Shown here one piece after another: positions 10,671-23,482 of a stretch of DNA of 64,000 nucleotides. The DNA is from Pichia kudriavzevii (Eukaryota; Ascomycota; Pichiomycetes; Pichiales; Pichiaceae), in assembly GCF_003054445.1 (NCBI RefSeq), contig NC_042508.1:2294001-2358000 (forward strand), in the 5' to 3' direction. Each line of letters opens with the position of its first letter. Within the stretch, counting starts at the first letter, position 1. The translations under genes and the position numbers were made by a program. The notes beneath the pieces are model-generated. The model saw nothing but the letters and a program-made list of their open reading frames with translations. It had not been told where the DNA came from and searched no databases.

Positions 10671-10770
10671 TGCATTAGCGCGCTTTTTTTTGCATGCTAG
10701 TGCGTTCGAGTGCATTTTTGTGCGTTTTTGTACGTTTTAGTGCATTTTTATACATTTTAGTGCATAATGT
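10671..10770. repeat. Degenerate tandem repeat with a 10-bp period
   Basis: Ten consecutive 10-base units can be laid out without gaps from 10671. The clearest are TGCATGCTAG, TGCGTTCGAG, TGCATTTTTG, TGCGTTTTTG, TACGTTTTAG, TGCATTTTTA, TACATTTTAG and TGCATAATGT (10691-10770). The consensus is TGCRTTTTAG. The two units at 10671-10690 are weaker. The repeat lies about 480-580 bp upstream of the first Myb gene. Confidence 0.85.
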
Positions 10771-11247
10771 CGCAGCAAGTCATGCACAATCGCTGCGGTT
10801 ATGCATTTCTCGTAGATTGTTTAAAATCTCATCTTTAAATGGACAACAAGGAGGACATAAACGTCCTCCAGTGTCATTAAGGAAGGTACCAAGATTTTAT
10901 AAAATCTATGCAGGAGAGGTCTGTGTCACTGGCACTTCTTTGTAAGCGCCTGCCGACTTTATTCTGTCTTTCTAGATCCGGCAATATTAAATAAGGTTTC
11001 CTTACAGGGGATCAACCGCCCACTGTAGATTGTTACATTTTGTAACACACCTGCAACATGCAAACATATATAAAATATAGCTTTTTCCCTCATCTTTGTT
11101 TTTCTTCTACAAGAAGGCTGTTCTGTTTTCATTAACCTGTAAATATTTTATGGTCTTCGAGCAGTTATTCCGTCTTTACTGTACATTCGTTTAACATTCA
11201 TTCATTCTTTGCTTGCCTTGCATTGATTTGTTCAAGATACATAAGTT

Positions 11248-12546
11248 ATGAGTAGTACCTCCTCTGATGACGCTTCGAATTGCAGCACTATGCCTGTCCA
11301 AGACAACATGCAATTCTTATCTTATATAAACACGTTGGATCAAAATCCGGCTTGTGTTCAATCGTCATTAACGCAAACAAGTTTGGCCGGTTATATTTAC
11401 CCAGAGAATACAAGTCAGTCAACATCGCCGCATCTCAAAAGTGGGAAAACTGCTTCTTCATTCTATGGTTATCGAAATAGTGTTGCATGTAGTCCGGAAT
11501 CGTCCCAGTTTCAAGATGATCAACTGAGAGACCATCACCATTCTTCCCCGAATTCTTCACACCTGGATACATTTAGTGAGTTTTCATCGGTTCCTATGAA
11601 CCAAGCAGATTCTCAGTCTTCTGCACATACATATCCCGATCCCAACCAATTATACCAAACGCATGACAAATATCACCATATACCAAATACTTATCTTTCA
11701 CATTTGACATTCACGCATCAACAGGGACAGCTCTACTCAAAAGTATCTCAAGCACCTTACTCAACTGAGCCTGTGCCATCTTGCAATACTACCGATTCTA
11801 TTCCTTACATTGATCGTTTTGCAAATCCGGCCACAACCCAAAATCAAAACCAAATTCCACTACAAATACAAGATTCCACTATACACAGAAATATAAGCTT
11901 TCAAAATAATTTACAAGTTGCATCGCCACCACTACCTGCACACCTAAGTTCACAATTTGAGTATCACTCCTCCAACAACCAGGCCCTGGAACTAGGGGAA
12001 ATACAAGAGGAGCCATCTTCCAGAATGATTCATTTAGAGGGTTCATCTACCCCTTCCGCTACCTCTCCCTTCACTACCAATATTAGTCGGTGTACTAATA
12101 CAGATATTTCGCCAAATTCAGTGCCAAGAATTGACGATGTTTCCTCTATAAAGCCCATCCCGGGATGTATGGCATACTACCATCCGCTAATACCCGTCAT
12201 TCCTTCTGCTTCGGGCAACCGAAAAAACACAAGGATACAACCGGTTCCGAACGAATTGAATGTCAAGGAGCAAAATCCCGGTGAAAAAAGGGTAGCACAG
12301 AAGACAGCTTTTGGGTCGCCGATTTGGAGCGCCAAAGATGACCAGCTGCTGCGGTACTTGAAAGAAGTGGAAAAAATAGGCTGGAGAGATATATCTATGT
12401 ATTTCCCAACAAGGACCATCAATGCGTGTCAGTTTAGATGGAGAAGGCTGGTTATGAAAGACGAAAATAAACGAAAAAGGGAAGAGCATAAGGCCCAAAT
12501 CAGGGAACGGCTAAAGTATTTAGATAGTGATGCTCAAACCGTATAA
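11248..12546 (+). CDS. DOT6/TOD6-type Myb-like transcription regulator, first of a tandem pair
   Basis: A 432-residue protein whose only recognisable domain is a C-terminal Myb/SANT-like helix-turn-helix (about residues 354-404). It reads GSPIWSAKDDQLLRYLKEVE, then GWRDISMYFPTRT and ACQFRWRRL, very like S. cerevisiae Dot6 and Tod6, which bind the PAC element (GCGATGAG) and recruit Rpd3L to repress ribosome-biogenesis genes. A basic tail follows. The first 350 residues are Ser/Gln/Asn/His-rich and look disordered. A short PGCMAYYHP motif precedes the domain and recurs as PGYLTYYQYP in the neighbour at 13796, so the two genes are paralogues. Target sites here are inferred from the family; the role could differ. 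Confidence 0.85.
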   Translation: MSSTSSDDASNCSTMPVQDNMQFLSYINTLDQNPACVQSSLTQTSLAGYIYPENTSQSTSPHLKSGKTASSFYGYRNSVACSPESSQFQDDQLRDHHHSSPNSSHLDTFSEFSSVPMNQADSQSSAHTYPDPNQLYQTHDKYHHIPNTYLSHLTFTHQQGQLYSKVSQAPYSTEPVPSCNTTDSIPYIDRFANPATTQNQNQIPLQIQDSTIHRNISFQNNLQVASPPLPAHLSSQFEYHSSNNQALELGEIQEEPSSRMIHLEGSSTPSATSPFTTNISRCTNTDISPNSVPRIDDVSSIKPIPGCMAYYHPLIPVIPSASGNRKNTRIQPVPNELNVKEQNPGEKRVAQKTAFGSPIWSAKDDQLLRYLKEVEKIGWRDISMYFPTRTINACQFRWRRLVMKDENKRKREEHKAQIRERLKYLDSDAQTV

Positions 12547-13795
12547 ATAAACAAGCGTAATAGATTTAATAAACAGTATTCGATTTATGTCCAAGGTTAT
12601 ATCAGCTTTTCAACAAGTTCAAGGTTGAACTTGCACGTATTTTCCTCGACTTTTTTTTTATCTTGTAGATTTTTTTTTTTTTCATTAATGAGTTCATTTC
12701 GGGAAGTGGGGATTGCCAAGTATTTGGAGTTAAATACTAAGGATTTGCCAAAAACTTGGCAGCAGATCCTCTTCCAAAATGCCGTACATGCCCCGGTAGT
12801 GTACATTTACATGCCGCGAAAAAACATTTCAGTATTTACGAACTCTACCGCAACGACAAAAGTAACAAATGCGTAATCACAATAGCAAGCAATGCCATAC
12901 TGAATAGATATATGCATATTAAGTTAATGGGGTATATAGCAAACAGAAGTATCGAAAAAGGCTCAACACTTTTGTAGAAAAACACAAGCGATTTAAGTCG
13001 TATTCCCTTTGTTTGCTAGTTTTTCTTCGAATACCAAAAAACAAACTTGATTTGTATGCAAGGGAACAATAAAAAGACTCGAGATATTGTTCGACATAGA
13101 CATTAGTAAGAAAATCACACGTCCATCTATACAAACAGTTCCTTATGGCATTTGTTATTGTTCCATTATCGACTCCGTAAATTCCCACTTGTTCTCTTGG
13201 ACCTATTACGAAAGGAGTTTTCTTGAAGTAGAGTTATACCTCTTCACAAATTTTCACCTTCTCAAATGTCCGAGAACAAGGAAAAATTTCGGTTTTGAAC
13301 TTCTCTAATGCATTTAAGCGCGCAAATCATGCATGGAAGCATTTGGGGAAGAATAATTTCGACGGCGAAACATTTGTTAATAATTACAAAAAAAAATTGT
13401 TTATAGGGGAAGAGGGTCAGAGAAACAAGAAATTCATTCTCCCATAACATGTATCAAGGAGTACATAGATAATATCGGAAGTGTTTGCCAGAGTTTGGTA
13501 AATATAAACAACAAATCTGAAGGTCACAGAACACGATGTCCTTGGGTGACACTATATTTAGGAATTGTTCTGGATCTGCATGATCTATAAAAATATCACG
13601 CATAAACGATATTTTTTAGAGATGGGTGTTGGCATGATTCTTCTAGTCGCTCATTATTTCTCACATGCAAGCCTTTTTTTCTCAATGGATCTAATAGATG
13701 GTGGGCTTTATATCGATTTGCACATAAATGGATGCCTCAGATCAACAACAATTTCCACCACTGCTCTTTCCCTCAAGAATAACGCTTTGCTAGTA
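12547..13795. other. Non-coding region between the two Myb genes
   Basis: About 1.25 kb with no convincing gene. The 5' part holds the terminator of the first Myb gene and T-rich tracts; the 3' part is the presumed promoter and leader of the second. The frame of the second gene is open upstream from 13565, but that stretch encodes a hydrophobic chain unlike the rest of the protein, so I treat it as leader. Confidence 0.55.
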
Positions 13796-14887
13796 ATGAT
13801 GAGTAATACACCCAGGCCAGCAAATATAGGCCCTTCATCTAATAACAAAACTGCAAGACACATGGAAATGCTTTCTATTCCATCAAACCCCATAATCCAC
13901 TCCACGGCTAATCCGGTTCCATACCCCTCATATATAGTTTATCCGCCAGTTGCGCTTCAACAGCAACTCCAAAGCCTCCCTCAGCATCAACAGCATATTG
14001 AAGATCTGCATGATCAAGCACAACAAGTAGAAGATTATCATCATCAGCAAAAAAAACAACAACAACAACAACAACAACAACAGCAGCAGCAGCAACAACA
14101 ACAACAGCAGCAGCAGCAGCAACAACAGCAACAATATCTTCAGCCCTGTTATCAAAATCATTATCTACCACCACAGCAGATACCGTTACGTTTACAACAT
14201 TCACCACATCCACTTATACAAAGACTGTCCCAACAAGTGCCACAAAGGCTACCGCAAATAGTTCCAACACAGCTACCACAACAACTACCGCAAAATTTAC
14301 CGCAGATTAAGCATGAAGATGTTGAAATGAATTCAGTGTTATCACCAATGATAAACCCCTATAGCGGCGTTCCCTCGCTGGTGCCTAATCATTTTATACA
14401 AACGCAACAGGCTTTTTCATTAGGAGAGCCTATCAATGAAGCCAAAACACAAAGACCAGGCTATTTAACATACTATCAGTACCCCTCATCAACGCTATTA
14501 CCAGTAGACACGTCGATATATGTACAGCAAACTAATAACATAGTCACGTCGGTCAATAGATCACAGGCTTCACCACCACCGGCAGATTCTCCAAAGACGG
14601 CGTTTGGGTCGCCCATATGGACCGCTGATGATGACAAATTGCTAAGGCACCTGAAGGAGGAGAAAAAACTAGGCTGGAGAGAAATTTCTGTACATTTCCC
14701 CAAACGGACACTGAATGCATGCCAGTTCAGATGGAGAAGATTAATTGCCAAGGAAGAAAACAAGAAAAAAAGAGACACCATGAAGAAAATGTTGAAGAAA
14801 AGGCTTAAACTGATTGGCACAGATAGCGCCGGTGGTACAGGATGCCATGATGTCTCTGAGAGCGATCAACCTGCAAAGAAGGCATAG
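13796..14887 (+). CDS. DOT6/TOD6-type Myb-like regulator with polyglutamine, second of a tandem pair
   Basis: A 363-residue protein if translation starts at the ATG pair at 13796/13799 (MMSNTPRPANIG). An ATG at 13685 and others back to 13580 are in frame; that extension is hydrophobic and unlike a regulator, so I reject it, but only a transcript 5' end would settle this. The Myb/SANT-like domain (about residues 270-320: GSPIWTADDDKLLRHLKEEK, GWREISVHFPKRT, ACQFRWRRL) is closely similar to that of the upstream neighbour. The N-terminal half has a run of about 28 glutamines near residues 87-115 and then a Pro/Gln/Leu repeat (PQRLPQ, PQQLPQ, PQNLPQ). IKHE right after this fits the sumoylation consensus. 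It is likely a nuclear repressor; the tandem arrangement shows local duplication. Confidence 0.83.
   Translation: MMSNTPRPANIGPSSNNKTARHMEMLSIPSNPIIHSTANPVPYPSYIVYPPVALQQQLQSLPQHQQHIEDLHDQAQQVEDYHHQQKKQQQQQQQQQQQQQQQQQQQQQQQQQQYLQPCYQNHYLPPQQIPLRLQHSPHPLIQRLSQQVPQRLPQIVPTQLPQQLPQNLPQIKHEDVEMNSVLSPMINPYSGVPSLVPNHFIQTQQAFSLGEPINEAKTQRPGYLTYYQYPSSTLLPVDTSIYVQQTNNIVTSVNRSQASPPPADSPKTAFGSPIWTADDDKLLRHLKEEKKLGWREISVHFPKRTLNACQFRWRRLIAKEENKKKRDTMKKMLKKRLKLIGTDSAGGTGCHDVSESDQPAKKA
14046..14134 (+). repeat. CAA/CAG trinucleotide repeat encoding polyglutamine
   Basis: A run of mixed CAA and CAG codons inside the second Myb gene. The CAG/CAA mixture limits slippage, yet tract length is likely to vary among strains. 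The antisense frames of this tract give spurious polyleucine and polyvaline ORFs. Confidence 0.95.
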
Positions 14888-15497
14888 GTTTTTTTGCTTC
14901 AGTTTAAGTACTAGATTTATAAGGACGCATAATGCCATTCCAAGGAACCACATGTAGTATACCCTAGACACTATAATACTTTCAGGCCCCGTTTGCAAAT
15001 TGCATCACATTGATCAGATAATTCCACATTGTACGAAATTGTTAGCATGTGTTTTTGCTAGTTAAATCGCCATCTTCCCCATTGGGAATTTGTATAAATA
15101 CGGTAAGTATTCAAAAATGGCCATATAACATAGTGTAGGCCAACAGTTTGCACAGGTAGTTTCCCCCTCTGTATGTCAACATCTATTTTTATAGATATTA
15201 GAATGATTTTATCTATATATATGTATGCCTCTGAGTTAGTGGTGTTCCGCTGGTTCACTTAAACACCTCACTTATCACCCGTTTTGAGGCATCCCGCCTC
15301 CAACAAATTTGCACACGGAACTTTCTCACGATCCTCGGAAGTATCCAAGAGTTGTTTTCTCTTTTTTGGGTTAATTGAAGATTCGGTGAAGTTTTTAACT
15401 CGGCACAATGATGTGACACGATATCTAAGTATTCAGAATTTGTTCAGTTGCTTTTAAAGATGATCTGTTCTTTGCTGGACGTTCGCATAGAAAAGAC
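14888..15497. other. Intergenic region before the ceramidase gene
   Basis: About 610 bp between co-oriented genes. It holds the terminator of the second Myb gene and the promoter of the ceramidase gene. I saw no ORF, tRNA or repeat of note. Confidence 0.5.
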
Positions 15498-16334
15498 ATG
15501 TTTGCATTCTCATATCCCACAACATCATACACCCCTTACTGGGGGCCACCAACAGCAACAATAGATTGGTGTGAAGAGAACTACCTCTTTACTCCGTATG
15601 TTGCTGAATTAATTAACGCATTTACCAATGTTGGGTTTGTCCTGCTAGCGGTTCACCACATCTACTCGACTTTCAAGAATCAGCATGGAATGCTGTATAT
15701 TTTTATTAGCATAGGATTTGCAAGTGTTGGAATTGGAAGCTTTATGTTCCATTCAACCTTACTCTATGAACATCAACTAATGGACGAATTACCGATGGTC
15801 TGGGTCACAGCAATTCCGTTTGGTTATATCTGGGGCTGGAATAAGCGCCAACCCGCAAAGTTCCTGTGGAATGCCGGTACGTTTTTGGTTACTTGCTGGT
15901 TTACGTACACATACATATACATCTACAGAAATCCTATTTTTCATCAGGTCTTCTATGCGGCACTAAATTTTGGTGTCATCTACAAAACCATCAGAACTAT
16001 CCAAGCTGTTGTTCCTGATCCAAGCAGCAGGAAATTCCTCTATAAATTACTAACATTTTCCTTTTCGTTATTTGCGTTTGGATTTCTGATTTGGAATCTC
16101 GATAACGTTTTTTGCTCAACGTTGATCCATATTAGAAGAGATTACCTAGGTATACCATTAGGTTTCCTATTAGAGGGCCATGGTTGGTGGCATGTTTTTA
16201 CCGGTCTAGGAATCTACTATTTCGTATTTTATAATATGATTCTGTCCACCTATATGAAAGGTATGGGTGATCAATACTACATTAAGAGAAACCTGTTTTT
16301 AGTGGAGGTGGCCAAAAAGGATAAGGTAAATTAG
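15498..16334 (+). CDS. YPC1: Alkaline ceramidase (Ypc1/Ydc1 family)
   Basis: A 278-residue, seven-helix ER membrane enzyme that hydrolyses ceramide (phytoceramide or dihydroceramide) to a long-chain base and fatty acid, and can run in reverse. The CREST-superfamily residues are visible: the S/H in FMFHSTLLYEHQLMDELPM with its Asp, and the two histidines of LEGHGWWHVFTGLG near the C-terminus. The N-terminus YWGPPTATIDWCEENY is the family signature. S. cerevisiae has two copies, YPC1 (YBR183W) and YDC1 (YPL087W), from the genome duplication; this would be the single ancestor, so the symbol could equally be YDC1. In S. cerevisiae these lie close to RPS6, SMP1/RLM1 and ELP3, which in this window are 28-45 kb away. 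Confidence 0.95.
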   Translation: MFAFSYPTTSYTPYWGPPTATIDWCEENYLFTPYVAELINAFTNVGFVLLAVHHIYSTFKNQHGMLYIFISIGFASVGIGSFMFHSTLLYEHQLMDELPMVWVTAIPFGYIWGWNKRQPAKFLWNAGTFLVTCWFTYTYIYIYRNPIFHQVFYAALNFGVIYKTIRTIQAVVPDPSSRKFLYKLLTFSFSLFAFGFLIWNLDNVFCSTLIHIRRDYLGIPLGFLLEGHGWWHVFTGLGIYYFVFYNMILSTYMKGMGDQYYIKRNLFLVEVAKKDKVN

Positions 16335-16487
16335 TTAACCTTTCTATATACACAAATAAGTAATCCTATTAAATATTAAACGTTAAACCAATGTCGATGA
16401 TTAGCAATTCATGTGTACAAAGACGTCTGCGTTATACTCTCTGCGAGAACACTATTTACTTTATCCTCAGAGTAAAAAAAAAAAAAA

Positions 16488-18080
16488 TCAGCTGTTGTTG
16501 ATTATAGCTCTAGTATAATGTAAGTTATTATCCAATATGCTCCACGATGATTTTTCGTTTCCCTGTAGTGACTTCATTTGGGCTTCAACATCTTGGAATA
16601 CAGTCTCGAAGGTAGAAAAACACTCTTTAAACCACGTTACATTCTTGAACTTGAGCGCATAGAATCCAAAGACCTTACTCAATTCTAGCATATATGACAT
16701 TGGAATTGACATTTTTTCCTTTAGCGACCCGCTCAAAAGAGTATTGGCTTCACCTATTGTCATTTTCAAAAACGATGTGAGTTCAGAATCTAAAGGACGG
16801 TCTTTCGATCTATAAAGTAATGGGAAGTCAATTTGGTTCAAGATAAATTTGAAGTCATTGGGAAAATCTTTAAACTCGTTTGATAGCTTCAAATCTTCCA
16901 GAAACTTAAGAATCAAAACCTTCTCATTTTTAATCTCATCAGAGGCTAGAATCTTCCCCAAAAACGATAATTGCAAAACTATGACATCTTTGTATACCTG
17001 TAACAATGTTGGATTTATTAACGTACTCAACTTATTTAGAAAATGTACCAGAGGCTCGCGAGGAATTCTGAGTTTCTTTATAGGTATTTTGTTAAACAAC
17101 GCAATGCTTTGCAACTCAAAGGGATGTTTCGGTTGTAGATTTGGATACACCTTGTTGAAATAGAATGAGACTAAATCATCGAGCGATATTTTAGACAAGA
17201 GACCATCCATTTTTTCCTCTGATATAATCTCATTTGACAACAGTAGTAATGACATTGGTACAAACTTCTCAATTTTCAATCTCTTGGTATTTGGATCAAA
17301 GAAAAGAGATATCAAATTGTCCAAAAAGGCATCCGTACAGATTCTAAACTCATACACGATATTGAGTAAGATCTGCTCATCGACTTTATCTGACAATTCG
17401 CCGTACAACTTGAAAAAAATAGCTTCCTTTTCCCCATTGGTAATAGTGGAACAGTCTAAAGATAGCGAGTATTTGATACAAACATTGGCAGCACTTTGTG
17501 ACAAATCTGCATCATCTTCCGACCTCGCCTTTGCACTTAACATCAAACAGAAGTCTCTTAGTAGTAAAAACTGCCTAATTTCAATCTCCTTTATAATAGG
17601 TTGACACTCATCTAGTATCTCAATTATTAAATATCCATCTATGTCGATCATATGTGTTTCACAGAAACTCACCAGTCTGAACAGCTTCTCAACAATCAGA
17701 CAACAGGTGTCCTTTGTCATCATTTCTTTAGTTGTGGTAAAGATGTTGTTCAGGAGGATCAATTGCACCTGAATGAAAAAATTCAAGGTAGATAAATCTA
17801 TTTTTGAGCACGAGGCTTGTGTTTCATTAGGAATAACCGGAATGTTTTCCTTTATCAGGTCAAAAACAAACCTTGCATTCTCCGGAACATCGGCAACATA
17901 GTTAGCCATGGTTTTGTACGCTAGAGAACAAATGGTGTAATCTTCAACAGAACAACAGGGCATCTTCTTCTCAAGAAACGTATTTATGTCGGCAATTGTC
18001 GACCTTGGAACAGCATGTCTGTTTTTTTCCTCTCTAAGAGAAATGGTCAGTTCGTCCAACGCTTCTTCCGTAAAGTGCAT
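16488..18080 (-). CDS. Armadillo/HEAT-like helical protein, possibly Bem4-like
   Basis: A 530-residue, almost wholly alpha-helical protein from the ATG at 18080. The N-terminal segment YTICSLAYKTMANYVADVPENARFV resembles the armadillo repeats of SmgGDS/Bem4 proteins (LASKTLANMVADTEEN in the family as I remember it). Bem4 binds Rho GTPases and links them to cell-wall and filamentation signalling. The rest is leucine-rich helices with few motifs I can place, and the length is below the roughly 630 residues of S. cerevisiae Bem4. It has no signal peptide or membrane segment. It is convergent with the ceramidase gene. Other HEAT-repeat cytosolic proteins are not excluded, so I give no symbol. Confidence 0.6.
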   Translation of the reverse strand: MHFTEEALDELTISLREEKNRHAVPRSTIADINTFLEKKMPCCSVEDYTICSLAYKTMANYVADVPENARFVFDLIKENIPVIPNETQASCSKIDLSTLNFFIQVQLILLNNIFTTTKEMMTKDTCCLIVEKLFRLVSFCETHMIDIDGYLIIEILDECQPIIKEIEIRQFLLLRDFCLMLSAKARSEDDADLSQSAANVCIKYSLSLDCSTITNGEKEAIFFKLYGELSDKVDEQILLNIVYEFRICTDAFLDNLISLFFDPNTKRLKIEKFVPMSLLLLSNEIISEEKMDGLLSKISLDDLVSFYFNKVYPNLQPKHPFELQSIALFNKIPIKKLRIPREPLVHFLNKLSTLINPTLLQVYKDVIVLQLSFLGKILASDEIKNEKVLILKFLEDLKLSNEFKDFPNDFKFILNQIDFPLLYRSKDRPLDSELTSFLKMTIGEANTLLSGSLKEKMSIPMSYMLELSKVFGFYALKFKNVTWFKECFSTFETVFQDVEAQMKSLQGNEKSSWSILDNNLHYTRAIINNS

Positions 18081-18347
18081 GTTGTACTGCACCTATTTGC
18101 AGAAAAGTTAGGTGTAATAAAAATCCACACGCCATCTCATTCCGAATCTTCAAAAACACTCAAAAAATGGGCGTGTTGAAAAAACAAAACTTCCAAAAGA
18201 GACTGCGCGAAGATCCTTATCCGTGGTGTTTTAATTGTCGATCTGTATAGAACTCATGCTATCACAGGAGAAAGTTAGTATTATAACATTAGGTTACGTT
18301 CTTTTACTCGTTAGAAGTTGTATATAAATGTTTTGATTTAGTTACCC

Positions 18348-21020
<2,673 letters not shown>

Positions 21021-23090
21021 CTAGTCCATTTGTGCATCACCATCAGCATCCTTCTTTCTATTAGCTGCAATCTTTGCAAAGATATCTGCAGCTGCAGAAG
21101 CTTCGTTCTTTGCATTTGCCTTTTGCTTCAATTCAGCTTGCTTGGCGTTGTATCTACCCTTGATTAAGTTACCAATAGCAGCCAATTCTTCGTATTTCGC
21201 AACATACTTACCCTTGGTGGAATCGTAACCTTCATCATATAACCACTCTTCGGTCTTCATGAGCATGTTTGAGAGTTTTTCCTTCTCCTCATCGGATGCA
21301 AAGTCCTTGTATTCATCCTCGAGCTTACCTCTTAAAGTGTAGATATATTCTTCAAGTGCATTCTTCTTTTCCTCAGTTTCAGCAACTAGTTTATCACATG
21401 CAACCATCTTACCTTCCTTCTCCATTAATTCATCCAAGATGTTGGATGGAAGACATTGGCCGAAATATTCGACATTCAAATCCTTAGTCTTGACTAATTT
21501 CTTGACAATCTTGTATTCTGGTTCCTTAACTTCTGCTTCTTCACCTTCCTTTGGCTCTTCAGTAGATTCTGGTTGCTCAACTAATTCCTTGAATTCCTTT
21601 TCTGCAACAATATAAGCTTCTTCGATGGTGTAGAAACCAGATGGATCTTGTCTAACCTTGACCTTAACAGTTGCAGAATCTTCACCTTCAGCAACTTCAA
21701 CACCAGAAATAGTCCATTTAGCAATGGTTTCATTAGTACCTTGTGGCAATTCCTCAAGGTTTGTATACTTTGCAGTGATTTCAAAATCCTTGGTTCTGTA
21801 GAGAGTGATGATCTTTGTAGATGGATAAGATGCACCCTTGGCGAAAACTTCCAAATGATCGGTATCTTCTGCACCTTGTTCCCAAGAGTAAGTGACAGAA
21901 TACAAATTGATATCTTCAAACTTGAATGGCTTGACTCTCAAAGTTGGAGAATGCATTGCACAGATGAAAGCTGCACCCTTTGCAATAGATTCATCTTGAT
22001 TCAAAGTGGTAGAAAATGGCATACCAAAGACTTCAGTGATTGTTTGCTTTAAACATGGGATTCTAGTAGTACCACCAATTAATTCAACTGAATCGATTTG
22101 TTCAGTAGTTAAACCAGCCATTGAGAGTGCGTCTCTTGCAGGATTTGCTGCTCTTTCTAATAGTGGTTTAACTAATTCTTCCAAATCTTCTCTTGTCAAT
22201 TGGGATGAGACATCAACATCATTCATGACAGATTCAATATTAATTGGAGCTGCAGTGTTTGCAGATAAGACCTTCTTCAGCTTTTCTGCTGCTGCTAAGA
22301 CTCTAGAGTAAGCCTTTGGATTGGTTCTAATATCAATCTTATATTTTTCCTTGAATTCATCTGCAAAATGTTCAGTGATGGCCTTGTCAAAGTTTCTACC
22401 ACCAAAATGCTTATCATAACCAACACCTAGAACCTTCATTTCACCCTTTTTAATTGCAGCAATGGTACAAGTGTAAGAAGAATGGCCAATATCAATAAAG
22501 GCAACCTTCTTTGGTTCTTCTTCTGGTAAATCGGTCTTGAAGACACCATAACCAACAGCTGCAGCAGTGACCTCATTGACAATTCTGACTGGATTCAATC
22601 CAACAATCTTACAAGCATCAGCAGCGGCTCTTCTTTGGGTCTCGGTGTACCAGACTGGAACAGCCAAACAAATGTCCTTGATGTTGGACTTGGTTTCCTT
22701 CTCGGTGATTTGCTTCAACTTGTTCAAGTACATTGCAGCCAACTGTAAGGAGGTGAATTCTTGTTGCTCACCTTGGTATCTAACCTTTGCAGCAACTTCA
22801 CCATCCTTTTCAACCAGCTGGACGTGAGAGTAGTTGTTCTCAACTGGCAGGTCTGGTGATGATGGCTTCAAACCTAGGATTCTCTTGATACCGGTAACGG
22901 TGTTCTTAATGTTCGAAGTCTCTTGGGTCTTACCAGATTCACCAATGGATCTGTTCTTCATACCAAACCCAATGATGGTTGGTGTAGCTCTGTTGGAAAC
23001 TTCGTTGACAACGACATCAATACCTCTGTTTCTTGCAACCGCAACAACGGAGTTGTTGTTACCTAAATCGACACCAAATGGGGTAGACAT
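21021..23090 (-). CDS. SSE1: Hsp110 chaperone / nucleotide-exchange factor Sse1
   Basis: A 689-residue Hsp110, against 693 in S. cerevisiae. It is the nucleotide-exchange factor for cytosolic Hsp70 (Ssa/Ssb) and a holdase. The start [20 protein letters not shown] at 23090 matches the yeast start; an upstream in-frame ATG at 23114 adds eight unlikely residues. The actin-like ATPase domain covers about residues 1-390 ([24 protein letters not shown]), followed by the beta domain with an acidic loop ([11 protein letters not shown]) and the helical lid. The C-terminus is DGDAQMD without the EEVD of Hsp70. A perfect heat-shock element lies upstream. Single copy here versus SSE1/SSE2 in S. cerevisiae; adjacency to NPL4 matches SSE2, adjacency to the 25693 gene matches SSE1. 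Confidence 0.97.
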   Translation of the reverse strand: MSTPFGVDLGNNNSVVAVARNRGIDVVVNEVSNRATPTIIGFGMKNRSIGESGKTQETSNIKNTVTGIKRILGLKPSSPDLPVENNYSHVQLVEKDGEVAAKVRYQGEQQEFTSLQLAAMYLNKLKQITEKETKSNIKDICLAVPVWYTETQRRAAADACKIVGLNPVRIVNEVTAAAVGYGVFKTDLPEEEPKKVAFIDIGHSSYTCTIAAIKKGEMKVLGVGYDKHFGGRNFDKAITEHFADEFKEKYKIDIRTNPKAYSRVLAAAEKLKKVLSANTAAPINIESVMNDVDVSSQLTREDLEELVKPLLERAANPARDALSMAGLTTEQIDSVELIGGTTRIPCLKQTITEVFGMPFSTTLNQDESIAKGAAFICAMHSPTLRVKPFKFEDINLYSVTYSWEQGAEDTDHLEVFAKGASYPSTKIITLYRTKDFEITAKYTNLEELPQGTNETIAKWTISGVEVAEGEDSATVKVKVRQDPSGFYTIEEAYIVAEKEFKELVEQPESTEEPKEGEEAEVKEPEYKIVKKLVKTKDLNVEYFGQCLPSNILDELMEKEGKMVACDKLVAETEEKKNALEEYIYTLRGKLEDEYKDFASDEEKEKLSNMLMKTEEWLYDEGYDSTKGKYVAKYEELAAIGNLIKGRYNAKQAELKQKANAKNEASAAADIFAKIAANRKKDADGDAQMD

Positions 23091-23482
23091 TGTGTTCTTG
23101 TTTAAAATGGACAATTTAAGCTGTTAATAATAAAATAAACTATTTGCCATCAGAAACTGTCCAACTTATCCATCTTGGAAAGTGTCCCTACCCTTCAATT
23201 TATTGAGGAAACTAAAAATTTTCACTCGCTCCTATATAAAAGTGGCGCATGCGGCCCAAACCCCATGTAAAGGTGAGAAACGTGGCACAGGCTACAAAAT
23301 CTCGCTTCTTCGAGAATGTTCGATGTTGTTCCCCTTTGGATATTGTCTGATAGTCACAACCAGAGTTTCAAGTTACACAGGACTCTCTACACACACAAAC
23401 ATAAACATAAACACATAAACACCCATTCACCACTCCAACGTCATTGTTAGCGTCACTATCAGTATTAACATCACCGTCACCG
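23091..23482. promoter_or_regulatory. SSE1 promoter
   Basis: The 392-bp stretch between NPL4 and SSE1 (both read leftwards) contains a heat-shock element (23309-23321) and one TGGCGCATGC element (23243-23252), about 153 bp upstream of the SSE1 start. The distal part is a CA-rich, ACA-repeat-like stretch near the NPL4 stop. Confidence 0.6.
23309..23321. promoter_or_regulatory. Heat-shock element (Hsf1 site)
   Basis: TTC-GA-GAA-TG-TTC is a perfect three-unit nTTCnnGAAnnTTC array about 220 bp upstream of the SSE1 start, with an adjacent extra TTC at 23306-23308. SSE1 is a known Hsf1 target in S. cerevisiae, so the site fits its gene. Confidence 0.8.

Larger units (their letters stand above)
8574..11247. 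other. Long (2.7 kb) non-coding region between the GLEYA gene and the first Myb gene
   Basis: This is the largest gene-free stretch in the window. The left end is the promoter of the GLEYA gene and the right end the leader of the Myb regulator. Short ORFs inside are small, overlapping and unconvincing. It contains paired CACGTG sites (9107-9144) and a 10-bp-period repeat (10671-10770), listed separately. I saw no tRNA, spliceosomal RNA, RNase P RNA or LTR signature. Such length is typical of heavily regulated yeast transcription-factor genes or of a long non-coding transcript. Confidence 0.65.

Noticed and set aside
10694-10945. 83-codon ORF LVRSSAFLCVFVRF...
   Set aside because: Its first part is a translation of the 10-bp tandem repeat; no domain and no codon bias.
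8574-11247. Possible LTR remnant, structural RNA gene or centromere in the long non-coding stretch
   Set aside because: No TG...CA terminal repeats, no conserved RNase P, U-snRNA or SRP RNA core, and no large inverted repeat were seen.
12625-12876. ORF with MSSFREVGIAKYLEL...
   Set aside because: It lies in AT-rich non-coding DNA between the Myb genes, overlaps another unlikely ORF, and matches nothing I know.
13908-14213. Antisense polyleucine/polyvaline ORFs
   Set aside because: They are reverse translations of the CAA/CAG polyglutamine tract.
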